Translations under genes and position numbers: made by a program
Notes under the pieces: generated by a model
What the model saw: only the letters and a program-made list of their open reading frames with translations
What the model was told of the DNA's origin: nothing
Databases searched by the model: none
Origin: Thermodesulfovibrionales bacterium
GTDB taxonomy: Bacteria > Nitrospirota > Thermodesulfovibrionia > Thermodesulfovibrionales > Dissulfurispiraceae
Direction: 5' to 3'
Assembly: GCA_021129835.1 (NCBI GenBank)
Contig: JAJOKM010000070.1
Span: forward strand, 1-18,253
Length of the DNA stretch: 18,253 nucleotides
In this document: positions 1-7,092 of the stretch, one piece after another
Position numbering within the stretch: position 1 is the first letter of the stretch
Layout: each line of letters begins with the position of its first letter

Positions 1-16
1 GTGGCAATCACGCCCA

Positions 17-42
17 GATTGCTTCACTTCGTTCGCAATGAC
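17..42. repeat. Short palindromic dispersed repeat
   Basis: The unit has ATTGC and GCAAT ends enclosing a TTC-rich centre. A near-identical unit lies at 1615-1640 and a related one in inverted orientation at 1557-1588, both inside the MITE-like element. It looks like a member of a host-wide family of intergenic palindromes. No gene was found in bases 1-237. Confidence 0.6.
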
Positions 43-237
43 AAGTGAAGAACAAATAGCAAAAAAGGGTATTTACAGAGGAAAGAACCAAAGAAGTTAC
101 CCACATAGAATAGCGAGGAACCCTTTTTTAAAAGCATATGAAAATTGTGCGAAAAGTTTTTTTGTTTATTCCTTAAACTCTTGGTATTTCCATATAAATT
201 AAGTTTACCGAGAATTGCTGCTCTTTTATCTGCGATG

Positions 238-266
238 TTGACACCACAGCAAAGGTGTGTTATTAT
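238..266 (+). promoter_or_regulatory. Sigma70-type promoter of the hisH/glutamate synthase operon
   Basis: A perfect -35 TTGACA (238-243) is followed, after exactly 17 bases, by a -10 TATTAT (261-266) with an extended -10 TG (258-259). Transcription would start near 273, about 75 bases before the dead Fe-S gene. The inverted repeat ACACC (241-245) / GGTGT (254-258) starts in the -35 box and lies mostly in the spacer, where a repressor could bind; that operator is an inference. Confidence 0.6.
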
Positions 267-325
267 AATTTACTTTAGTTGGTTATCGCTATTTCCAAAG
301 TAGCAGTTTGGCTCTGTTCAACGAG

Positions 326-344
326 AAAACAGGGTGTCTGTTTT
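326..344 (+). promoter_or_regulatory. Leader hairpin followed by a short T run
   Basis: AAAACAG (326-332) and CTGTTTT (338-344) pair around the 5-base loop GGTGT, and the T run extends to 345. The hairpin lies in the leader between the promoter at 238-266 and the first reading frame. It could be a weak attenuator, but only three pairs are G-C, so a chance palindrome is also likely. Confidence 0.25.
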
Positions 345-347
345 TAG

Positions 348-810
348 AGGAAGAGAATTTATGCCAAGAAACAGTTTTGTATCGGCTGCCGTCTCTGTAA
401 GGTTTATTGCCGGGCGGAGCACTTACACTCCAGGGACTTAGTCAAGGCGTTTAAAAGAGAATCTCCTCGGCCGTTACTGCGTTTGGCGGTTAAGGTAAGT
501 GGTCTCCTATCCCTCTCCGTGCAATGCCGTCATTGCGCTGAAGCCCCCCTGTATCCATGCATGCCTTACTGGATCTCAGCGGAGGGATTCCGAGAGCGGG
601 ATCGTCACTGTGGATGAGGAGAAGTGTATCGACTGATAGACATGTATAGCATTCGGCCCAGTTGGTGCGATAAGGCAGGACACATATTGGGGAAGGATCG
701 CTAAATACGGCCTTTGCACAGGGATGGGTATGCCGGTGTGCGTCGCCAATTGTCCGAGTGAGACGATGATATACGCAGGGATCGAAGAGGATGTTCTATC
801 CAGAAAATGA
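348..810 (+). pseudogene. Decayed 4Fe-4S ferredoxin-like electron-transfer protein (HycB/CooF type)
   Basis: The first half reads KQFCIGCRLCKVYC followed by CRHCAEAP, the pattern of a polyferredoxin subunit. Reading then moves to another frame at a C6 run (544-549): removing one C gives PCIHACLTG and later GIVTVDEEKCID. Two consecutive stops (TGA 634-636, TAG 637-639) fall where a Cys-Trp of a CxxCxxCxxxCP motif is expected, and the CP of that motif reads GP. The tail, with CVANCP and YAGIEEDVLSRK, is intact and its stop overlaps the hisH start as ATGA. No start codon fits the first frame; the codon where the family's MKRIYAK-type start is expected (348-350) reads AGG. Such proteins often accompany split glutamate synthases as electron carriers. 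Several independent lesions make sequencing error alone an unlikely cause. Confidence 0.8.
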
Positions 811-1427
811 TCGTAATAATTGATTATGGCGCCGGCAATCTGCGCAGCGTGCTCAATGCTGTGACCAGACTGGGCTACCAGCCAAGGATAACCAATAGCC
901 CCAATGAGGTGCTCAATGCCCAGGCAGTTATCCTGCCCGGTGTTGGTGCTGCCGCTGATACTATGGAAAGTCTTCGGAGATTGGGGTTGGCCAGTCCTAT
1001 TCGAGAGATCATCGCCAACGGTCGTCCTTTTTTCGGAGTCTGTATCGGTCTGCAGGTCCTAGTTACCGGCACCGAAGAGGGCGGATGGCATGAGTGCCTC
1101 GGTGCCATTGCAGGAACGGTAAGGAAGCTGCCCTCAGGGCTGAAGATTCCCCACATGGGGTGGAACCAGGTCAAGCAGCGGGTTTCTCATCCAGTGTTTG
1201 GCGGCATACCAGATGGAGCCAACTTCTACTTTGTTCATAGCTACTATGTAGAGCCGGATGACGAATCGCTGGTAGCCGGTGAGACTGACTATGGCATTCC
1301 TATATGCAGTGTAATTGCTACAGGAAACCTGGTGGCAACTCAATTTCATCCCGAAAAGAGCGGGGAGTTCGGGATCAAGATGTATTCTAACTTTTTGAAG
1401 ATGGCGATTGCTGGAAGACAGGACTAA
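807..1427 (+). CDS. hisH: Imidazole glycerol phosphate synthase glutaminase subunit HisH
   Basis: This cytoplasmic class I glutamine amidotransferase hydrolyses glutamine and passes ammonia to HisF for imidazole glycerol phosphate and AICAR formation in histidine synthesis. Its 206 residues match the family length. It opens with the typical MIVIIDYGAGNLRS, has the oxyanion region PGVGAA, the nucleophile Cys79 in GVCIGLQ, and the His181 and Glu183 partners in QFHPEKSG, so the catalytic triad is complete. The start ATG overlaps the stop of the dead Fe-S gene as ATGA, so its translation was once coupled to that gene. Its partner hisF is not adjacent but lies 1.4 kb downstream beyond a glutamate synthase amidotransferase gene. 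It appears to be a normal, functional histidine enzyme. Confidence 0.96.
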   Translation: MIVIIDYGAGNLRSVLNAVTRLGYQPRITNSPNEVLNAQAVILPGVGAAADTMESLRRLGLASPIREIIANGRPFFGVCIGLQVLVTGTEEGGWHECLGAIAGTVRKLPSGLKIPHMGWNQVKQRVSHPVFGGIPDGANFYFVHSYYVEPDDESLVAGETDYGIPICSVIATGNLVATQFHPEKSGEFGIKMYSNFLKMAIAGRQD

Positions 1428-1521
1428 GCCTGTCCCCGAAAAGAGCGTGAAACGAAAAGAAAAAGAGAGTAAAGGATTCCTTCACACCTTGGAATAGCCG
1501 CTGGGAGAGGCACGACTGACG

Positions 1522-1668
1522 ACTATCATAGCGTTTCATTAAAACCTTTACACTATCATTGCAGGGAGCGGAGCGGCACAGCAATCTCACCAAGATTCAC
1601 AAACTACACCGCGGGATTGCTTCACTATCGCTCGCAATGAAAATGTTTTAACGAAACGCTATACTATC
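1522..1668. mobile_element. MITE-like element with terminal inverted repeats and a 6-bp target duplication
   Basis: The 18-base ends ATAGCGTTTCATTAAAAC (1528-1545) and GTTTTAACGAAACGCTAT (1645-1662) are inverted repeats differing at one base. ACTATC stands directly outside both ends (1522-1527 and 1663-1668), as a target-site duplication would. Inside lie two inverted copies of the ATTGC...GCAAT palindrome (1557-1588 and 1615-1640), so the transcript could fold into a nested cruciform. There is no transposase, so movement would need an enzyme supplied elsewhere. It fills most of the 254-base hisH-glutamate synthase gap and ends just before the next ribosome binding site. Confidence 0.75.
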
Positions 1669-1684
1669 TTCTGAGGGCGCAGTG

Positions 1685-2818
1685 ATGAGAGATATCGCAC
1701 AGGTTAATAATCCATACCACGACGACAAAGTAATTGATGCCTGCTCCCTTTTCGGAGCGATGGATACCTCGGGAAGGAGGTTCTCCGGAGAAGGGGTCAT
1801 CAGGGCTATCGCCAACATGCATTTCCGTAGCAATGGACTGGGTGGGGGATTCGCTATTTACGGGTTATATCCAGAATATGCCGAATCTTATGCCTTCCAC
1901 ATAATGTACCTCAGCGAGGAGGGGCGCAAGCAGGTAGAAGCCTTTCTTAGAGACCGCTTTTACCTCGTTTACGACGAGGAGGTGCCAACACGACCAACAC
2001 CTGGAATTGTGGACCCCCCACTAGTGCGGAGGTATTTTCTTGAGGTCGGTGGACAGAAGCATGCCGAGCAATCTGAGGATGACTATATCGTTAACCAAGT
2101 GATGGAAATAAACACCAAGCTTCAAGATGCCTTCGTTTTTTCGAGCGGCAAGGACATGGCGGTGTTCAAGGGACAGGGATATCCCGAGGAAATAGCAGCA
2201 TACTTCTGCCTGGAGCAGTATGAAGGTTATCTGTGGACCACCCACGGCAGGTTTCCCACCAATACACCCGGCTGGTGGGGTGGGGCTCACCCTTTTTGTG
2301 TTTTGGACTGGACAGTAGTTCACAACGGTGAGATCTCATCATATGGCATAAATCGGCGATATCTGGAGCAATTCGGTTACCACTGCACCATGCAGACCGA
2401 TACCGAGGTTGTAGCTTATGCCGTTGACCTCCTAATGCGAAAGCACAACCTCCCGGTAGAGATAATGGCCAAGGTATTGGCTGCCCCCTTCTGGACTGAT
2501 ATTGAGCGCCGTCCTCCAGAGGAACAGAAGCTGCTGCGAACTCTGCGCCAGGTATATGGCAGCCTGCTCTTAAACGGACCGTTCACGGCAATTATTGCCC
2601 ACCAGGGTGAAATGATTGGGTTTACCGACAGAATCAGGCTGCGCCCTCTTATTGTGGGAGTAAAGGGTGACATGCTCTACCTTTCATCCGAGGAATCCGC
2701 TATCCGGCTGATTTGCTCGAACATAGATAGGACATGGATTCCAGCCGGTGGTGAACCCATCGTGGGAAGCCTTCGCAGCCCCCTCCAGTCATCTGCTGCT
2801 GTCGAGAGGCGGTGTTAG
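1685..2818 (+). CDS. Glutamate synthase glutamine amidotransferase subunit (split GltB domain 1 / GlxB type)
   Basis: A stand-alone class II (Ntn-type) glutaminase that would release ammonia from glutamine for the synthase encoded downstream. The expected N-terminal nucleophile is internal, Cys20 in DACSLFGAMD, so a short propeptide must be removed, as in other GltB precursors. The glutamine pocket motifs THGRFPTNTPGWWGGAHPF, VHNGEIS and QTDTEVVAY are present. About 377 residues is usual for the free-standing domain. I prefer ATG 1685 because GAGGG at 1673-1677 is 7 bases away; GTG 1682 is an in-frame alternative only 4 bases away. The stop is directly followed by the hisF start, so the two are co-translated. 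The last 15 residues or so look unconserved. GlxB is the equivalent name in bacteria and archaea with split subunits. Confidence 0.88.
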   Translation: MRDIAQVNNPYHDDKVIDACSLFGAMDTSGRRFSGEGVIRAIANMHFRSNGLGGGFAIYGLYPEYAESYAFHIMYLSEEGRKQVEAFLRDRFYLVYDEEVPTRPTPGIVDPPLVRRYFLEVGGQKHAEQSEDDYIVNQVMEINTKLQDAFVFSSGKDMAVFKGQGYPEEIAAYFCLEQYEGYLWTTHGRFPTNTPGWWGGAHPFCVLDWTVVHNGEISSYGINRRYLEQFGYHCTMQTDTEVVAYAVDLLMRKHNLPVEIMAKVLAAPFWTDIERRPPEEQKLLRTLRQVYGSLLLNGPFTAIIAHQGEMIGFTDRIRLRPLIVGVKGDMLYLSSEESAIRLICSNIDRTWIPAGGEPIVGSLRSPLQSSAAVERRC

Positions 2819-3586
2819 ATGCTGACTAAGAGGATCATTCCCTGTCTTGATGTGCAAGATGGGCGAGTGGTAAAGGGAACCAGCTTTGTCCAACTGCGTG
2901 ATGCCGGTGACCCGGTGGAACTTGCCAGTTTCTACTATAGAGAGGGCGCTGACGAGCTGGTTTTTCTGGATATAAGCGCTACCCCTGAGGGGCGTGAAAC
3001 CATGGCGGATGTTGTTGAGCGTATCTCCGAGGAGGTGTTTATGCCTCTCACCGTAGGTGGAGGGCTGCGCAGCACCATCGATATGCGTCGCATGCTGAGG
3101 GCCGGGGCGGATAAGGTCGCGGTAAACAGCGCCGCGGTGCTTACGCCCGTCCTGATTAGCGACGGAGCGGATAAATTCGGAAGTCAGTGCATTGTGGTAG
3201 CTATCGATGCCAAGCGGATAACGAGTAGTGAGAAGCCACGGTGGGAGGTTTACATCTACAGTGGTCAGAAGCCGACCGGGATCGACGTCCTCTCCTGGGC
3301 AAGACAGGTAGTAGAGCTTGGGGCAGGGGAGCTGCTACTCACCAGTATGGATGCCGATGGACATCAAGCAGGATATGATATCGAGCTTACCCGCGCCGTC
3401 TCTGAAGCGGTGCCGGTGCCGGTCATTGCCAGTGGCGGCGCCGGCACTCTGGAAGACATTTATCAAGCCCTGATTGCAGGTAAGGCGGATGCTGTTCTGG
3501 CCGCCAGCATCTTTCATTATGGAATTTACTCCATTGGTGAGACAAAGGAATACCTGGATAGGAGGGGAATACCAATACGAATCTAA
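2819..3586 (+). CDS. hisF: Imidazole glycerol phosphate synthase cyclase subunit HisF
   Basis: This (beta/alpha)8-barrel cyclase uses ammonia from HisH to convert PRFAR to imidazole glycerol phosphate and AICAR. The 255 residues are full length. The two catalytic aspartates are present, Asp11 in IIPCLDV and Asp130 in VVAIDAKR, as are the phosphate-binding loops TVGGGLRS and [10 protein letters not shown] and the gate-region Lys99. The ATG follows the stop of the amidotransferase gene with no gap, so the ribosome probably reinitiates there; no separate strong ribosome binding site is seen. It sits between two pieces of glutamate synthase instead of next to hisH or hisA, which is unusual, but nothing in the sequence suggests a role other than histidine synthesis. 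Confidence 0.96.
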   Translation: MLTKRIIPCLDVQDGRVVKGTSFVQLRDAGDPVELASFYYREGADELVFLDISATPEGRETMADVVERISEEVFMPLTVGGGLRSTIDMRRMLRAGADKVAVNSAAVLTPVLISDGADKFGSQCIVVAIDAKRITSSEKPRWEVYIYSGQKPTGIDVLSWARQVVELGAGELLLTSMDADGHQAGYDIELTRAVSEAVPVPVIASGGAGTLEDIYQALIAGKADAVLAASIFHYGIYSIGETKEYLDRRGIPIRI

Positions 3587-3597
3587 GGGGAAAGACC

Positions 3598-5121
3598 GTG
3601 AAGACCTATTTGCCACCTAAGTTTATAGTAGAACGAGACCCTAACCGGTGTACTCATTGCCAGGTATGCATTAACCAATGCAGCTTTGATGCCCAGTACC
3701 ACGACTCCAAGAGCAATGAGGTGAAAAGCCGCGGGGAGAACTGTGTCGGCTGTCACCGATGTGTCATCTTCTGCCCTGCCAATGCCTTAAATATCAGGCG
3801 AGCACCTCTGGACTACCGGGAGAACTACAACTGGCGTCCTGAAGTGATTGAGGATATCATCAAACAGGCCGAAACCGGTGGAATACTCCTGACCGGAATG
3901 GGCAATGACAAGAGCCACCGCATTTACTGGGACCATTTGGTCCTTAATGCCAGCCAGGTGACCAACCCCTCCATTGACCCACTACGCGAGCCTATGGAAC
4001 TCGTCACCTATCTGGGGAGAAAACCAGACCGAGTAGAGCTCGGCCCAGTAGGGACACGTTGCAATGCATCCCTATATCTGAAGACAGAGTTGCCTCCGCA
4101 GGTCAAGCTCGAGATTCCCGTCATGTTTGCCGCTATGTCCTACGGTGCAGTAAGCATCAATGTGCATGAATCCCTGGCCAGGGCAGCTACTGAGATGGGC
4201 GTCATGTGGAATACCGGAGAGGGAGGACTTCACCGAAAGCTATATCAATATGGCAACAACACTATTGTCCAGGTAGCATCGGGGCGATTTGGGGTTCACT
4301 CTAAGTACCTCAATGCCGGTCGGGCAATCGAGATTAAGATTGGTCAAGGGGCAAAGCCCGGCATCGGCGGCCACCTACCTGGGGAGAAGGTGAGCGCCGA
4401 AGTCTCCACAACGCGGATGATTCCTCAGGGAACAGATGCCATATCGCCGGCGCCGCACCACGATATTTACTCCATTGAGGACCTGTCCCAGCTCATCTAT
4501 GCACTAAAGGAAGCAACGAACTATACCAAGCCGTTGTCAGTGAAGATAGCTGCCGTCCATAACTCGGCAGCCATTGCGAGCGGCATGGTGCGGGCAGGTG
4601 CTGACATCATCGTCCTTGACGGATTCAGGGGATCTACTGGTGCGGCACCCAAGGTTATTCGTGACAATGTGGGCATCCCTATTGAGTTGGCTCTGGCGTC
4701 GGTAGATACTCGACTGAGGCAAGAGGGTATACGCAACCAGACATCCATTGTGGTCTCAGGTGGCATAAGGAACAGTGGCGATCTGGCCAAGGCAATCGCC
4801 CTTGGCGCCGATGCAGTGTATATCGGAACTGCAGCTCTAATCGCTTTAGGCTGCACCGCCTGCCAGCAATGTCATACCGGTAAATGCGCTTGGGGTATCT
4901 GCACTACTAACCTCGCCCTGACTAAGAGGGTCAACCCTGACATTGGTTCCCGTAGATTGGCTAACCTCCTTCGCGGTTGGAGTCTTGAGCTGAAGGACAT
5001 ACTCGGCGGCCTGGGGGTCAATGCCCTCGAAAGCCTTCGCGGCAATCGGCTGCACTTGAGGGGCGTCGGGCTGACCGATACCGAACTTGAAATCCTCGGA
5101 GTAAGGATGGCAGGACACTGA
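3598..5121 (+). CDS. gltB: Glutamate synthase large-subunit core: ferredoxin domain fused to FMN synthase domain
   Basis: Carries the synthase reaction, combining 2-oxoglutarate with ammonia and reducing power to make glutamate. An N-terminal double 4Fe-4S ferredoxin domain (Cys18/21/24/28 and Cys49/52/55/59) feeds the FMN-binding barrel, which runs from about residue 90 to the C terminus. Typical synthase motifs include FAAMSYGAVS, GEGGLHRK, KPGIGGHLPGEKV and DGFRGSTGAAP. The cluster cysteines Cys419, 422, 425 and 430 in GCTACQQCHTGKC are the GltB-type Fe-S site. The 507-residue length fits the archaeal/anaerobe form that lacks the amidotransferase and GXGXG domains, which are encoded separately on either side. 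Start is GTG 3598 with AAGGGGA about 6 bases upstream. No gltD-like NAD(P)H subunit is present, so electrons may come from ferredoxin or the lost Fe-S partner. Confidence 0.93.
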   Translation: MKTYLPPKFIVERDPNRCTHCQVCINQCSFDAQYHDSKSNEVKSRGENCVGCHRCVIFCPANALNIRRAPLDYRENYNWRPEVIEDIIKQAETGGILLTGMGNDKSHRIYWDHLVLNASQVTNPSIDPLREPMELVTYLGRKPDRVELGPVGTRCNASLYLKTELPPQVKLEIPVMFAAMSYGAVSINVHESLARAATEMGVMWNTGEGGLHRKLYQYGNNTIVQVASGRFGVHSKYLNAGRAIEIKIGQGAKPGIGGHLPGEKVSAEVSTTRMIPQGTDAISPAPHHDIYSIEDLSQLIYALKEATNYTKPLSVKIAAVHNSAAIASGMVRAGADIIVLDGFRGSTGAAPKVIRDNVGIPIELALASVDTRLRQEGIRNQTSIVVSGGIRNSGDLAKAIALGADAVYIGTAALIALGCTACQQCHTGKCAWGICTTNLALTKRVNPDIGSRRLANLLRGWSLELKDILGGLGVNALESLRGNRLHLRGVGLTDTELEILGVRMAGH

Positions 5122-5122
5122 A

Positions 5123-5884
5123 ATGGCAAACAGCGTTCATAATCAAATGGTGAAAATAGATGCCAGCGGCGTTCTCCATCGGGAACTCAACGCCAAACTT
5201 AGGGATGAGGTTGCCAATGGAACTCAGAAAATCCAGATTCATAATGTCTATGGCCAGAGATATATCGGCACGGACTTAGGTAAGCCAGTCGAGATTGAGA
5301 TATTCGGCACTCCGGGCAACGACCTGGGAGCATTTATGGATGGACTCCGGATAATTGTTCACGGCAATGCTCAGGATGGCTGCGGCAATACGATGAATGA
5401 GGGAGAGATAATTGTTCACGGGCATGCTGGGGATATCACCGGTTTGGCAGCCAGAGGAGGCAAAATCTTTGTCAGAGATGATGTCGGCTACCGAGCAGGC
5501 ATTCACATGAAGGAATACGGGGATAAGAAGCCGGTAGTGGTCATTGGCGGTACCGCTCAGGATTTCTTCGGGGAGTACATGGCAGGTGGCATTCTGATTT
5601 TACTCGGTCTAAATCTAAATGAAGGCACTCGCCATAGAGCAAATTTCGTCGGCACCGGAATGCATGGGGGGGTCATCTACCTGAGAGGAGGCATCGAGGA
5701 TTACCAGTTGGGTAAGGAAGTAGGTGTTGCGCAGATAGAAGAAGAGGATTGCCAGATTTTACAGAAATTCGTCAGCCAGTTTGCTTCTCATTTCGGCTAC
5801 GATGTCGGGGAGATATTGAAACACAATTTCTGCAAACTGTTCCCCCGCTGGCTCCGCCCTTATGGCAGGCTTTATGCTTACTAA
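5123..5884 (+). CDS. Glutamate synthase GXGXG-motif subunit (split GltB domain 3 / GlxC type)
   Basis: A stand-alone right-handed beta-helix corresponding to the C-terminal structural domain of glutamate synthase. The helix repeats are visible as successive turns: NDLGAFMDG, GCGNTMNEG, DITGLAARGG, GYRAGIHMKEYG, FFGEYMAGG and FVGTGMHGGVIY. The domain normally packs between the amidotransferase and FMN domains and holds the ammonia channel in place; it has no catalytic residues. The start lies one base after the stop of the FMN subunit, so the genes are co-translated. The length of 253 residues is normal for the free-standing form. The last 30 residues or so, with HNFCKLFPRWLRP, resemble the usual end of this subunit. 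It closes the operon. Confidence 0.92.
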   Translation: MANSVHNQMVKIDASGVLHRELNAKLRDEVANGTQKIQIHNVYGQRYIGTDLGKPVEIEIFGTPGNDLGAFMDGLRIIVHGNAQDGCGNTMNEGEIIVHGHAGDITGLAARGGKIFVRDDVGYRAGIHMKEYGDKKPVVVIGGTAQDFFGEYMAGGILILLGLNLNEGTRHRANFVGTGMHGGVIYLRGGIEDYQLGKEVGVAQIEEEDCQILQKFVSQFASHFGYDVGEILKHNFCKLFPRWLRPYGRLYAY

Positions 5885-5925
5885 ATGGAGAGGTTCAAGG
5901 AGTTAAGGGTTCAAGGGTATTGTCG

Positions 5926-6039
5926 TCATTCCCGCAGTCTTTTAAGCGGGAATCCAGACGCCGTTCCTGCAGGCAGTAAGCAGAGAGGTCATTGTTTTTA
6001 AAGGATACTGGATTCCCGATGAAAAAACTTCGGGAATGA
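5926..6039. repeat. REPIN-like doublet of inverted hairpins
   Basis: Hairpin one pairs ATTCCCGC (5928-5935) with GCGGGAAT (5946-5953). Hairpin two pairs ATTCCCGA (6012-6019) with TCGGGAAT (6030-6037). The units are mirror images: TCATTCCCG at the left end answers CGGGAATGA at the right, and CGGGAATCCAG answers CTGGATTCCCG inside, so the 114 bases can fold into one long cruciform. This layout is that of a REPIN, a two-REP mobile unit. There is no T run after either stem, so it is not a standard terminator, though it may protect the 3' end of the glutamate synthase message. Confidence 0.65.
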
Positions 6040-6070
6040 AGGTGTGCGGGACTGCGGGGAAGGCAATTTA

Positions 6071-6181
6071 AATATCAAATATCAAAATGCAAAATGTTTT
6101 CAAGAAAATAATAATGATGTTTTTTAAAGACTTTTTACGACTTCATCAATTTTGATATTTAAATTTTGATTTTTGATATTA
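6071..6181. repeat. AT-rich inverted repeat before the response regulator
   Basis: The left arm (about 6071-6095) has ATATCAAATATCAAAATGC and the right arm (about 6150-6181) has the complementary TTTTGATATT motifs two or three times over. The arms are imperfect and the whole segment is nearly free of G and C. With the REPIN-like doublet it accounts for most of the 324-base gap 5885-6208. No promoter can be picked out with confidence in so AT-rich a stretch. Confidence 0.45.
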
Positions 6182-6208
6182 TTTAGGGTACGAGAATGAC
6201 GACTTTTT

Positions 6209-6883
6209 ATGAAACCATCAACCTTGTTTAGCGTATTCATAATAGCCGAAGAAAATGAGGCAGTAAAGGAGTTGAGTTCGGGGCTTGCTCTAATGGGCTT
6301 TGCTTGTGCGATTGCTTCTCGCGAGGAGATAGTCAGGCAGGTTGTCGAGTCAGCCACCGATTTAGTGCTGGTGGAAATAGATGGTCGCTCGGCCAATTCC
6401 AGACTGGAGCTCTCCCGAAGGATAAGGGAAGAAAGGCATCTGCCCATTATTGCGCTGGTCAGCAGAGAGCGACTTTCCGATCTTGATGACGACCTGAATA
6501 TAGATGATTTCGTTATCACGCCATGCGATGTACCTGAGCTGACATTAAGAATAAAACGACTTCTACGCAAACCCAGCAACAGGCGTAGCGGTGAGCTAAT
6601 CAACTGTGGCAATCTGGTAATAGACATGGGTAAATGTGCTGTCTCCATCAAGGGCAAGTCTGTAGCATTGACCTTTAAAGAGTATGAACTGCTCAAGTTC
6701 ATGGCGAGCAATAGGGGTCGGGTCTTCACCCGCGAAGTTCTGCTTAACAAGGTCTGGGGTTATGACTACTATGGTGGCGACCGAACAGTAGACGTCCATA
6801 TCAGGAGACTCAGGAGCAAGATCGAGGGCTCCAGCCATATCTTTATTGAGACGGTGAGAAATATAGGCTACCGGTTTAAGTAA
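6209..6883 (+). CDS. Orphan OmpR/PhoB-family response regulator with a degenerate receiver domain
   Basis: A DNA-binding regulator of 224 residues. Residues 1-118 form a CheY-like receiver and about 127-224 a winged-helix domain with the hallmarks LTFKEYELLKFMASNRG, VWGYDYYGGDRTVDVHI and ETVRNIGYRFK. The receiver looks inactive as a phosphoswitch: the acceptor aspartate expected in DLVLVEID is Glu56 (Asp58 is two residues further on), and the conserved KP near residue 104 reads TP. Such atypical regulators can act without phosphorylation; the Glu may mimic the active state. No histidine kinase gene is nearby, so the partner and targets are unknown. It follows the glutamate synthase operon and precedes the nitrogenase cluster, so a nitrogen role is conceivable but unsupported. 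Confidence 0.9.
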   Translation: MKPSTLFSVFIIAEENEAVKELSSGLALMGFACAIASREEIVRQVVESATDLVLVEIDGRSANSRLELSRRIREERHLPIIALVSRERLSDLDDDLNIDDFVITPCDVPELTLRIKRLLRKPSNRRSGELINCGNLVIDMGKCAVSIKGKSVALTFKEYELLKFMASNRGRVFTREVLLNKVWGYDYYGGDRTVDVHIRRLRSKIEGSSHIFIETVRNIGYRFK

Positions 6884-7092
6884 GATGCTTAGAGATTGTT
6901 TGTTTACCCCCACCTGGTGGACGTCCCCAATCCATCAATCCCATGCCTAAAAGCGTACTATAGGGGAAGCGGTTGACGGCGGTGAAGTGGAGGCGATCAT
7001 CAAGGTGAGTTCAACTGGTAAATTGGGTATCATTACTGAGCGTGAATGTCGTCAACTTTGCATAACGGCCGGCATTTAGGAGGAGGTTATTC

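Noticed and set aside
61..129. Inverted repeat AAAAAAGGGT / ACCCTTTTTT
   Set aside because: The loop is about 49 bases and the stem mostly A-T; probably chance in an AT-rich stretch and not a terminator.
4521..5129. Several overlapping minus-strand frames opposite the FMN synthase gene
   Set aside because: They are shadows of the G/C-rich coding strand, with no recognisable domains or ribosome binding sites.
5749..5979. 76-residue + strand frame overlapping the end of the GXGXG subunit
   Set aside because: It is out of frame with a well-supported gene and runs into the REPIN-like repeat.
6951..7079. Open stretch reading GEAVDGGEVEAIIKVSSTG to a TAG just before the glycosyltransferase gene
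   Set aside because: It has no start codon or ribosome binding site and matches no family I recognise. It could be a gene remnant, but the evidence is too thin to list it.
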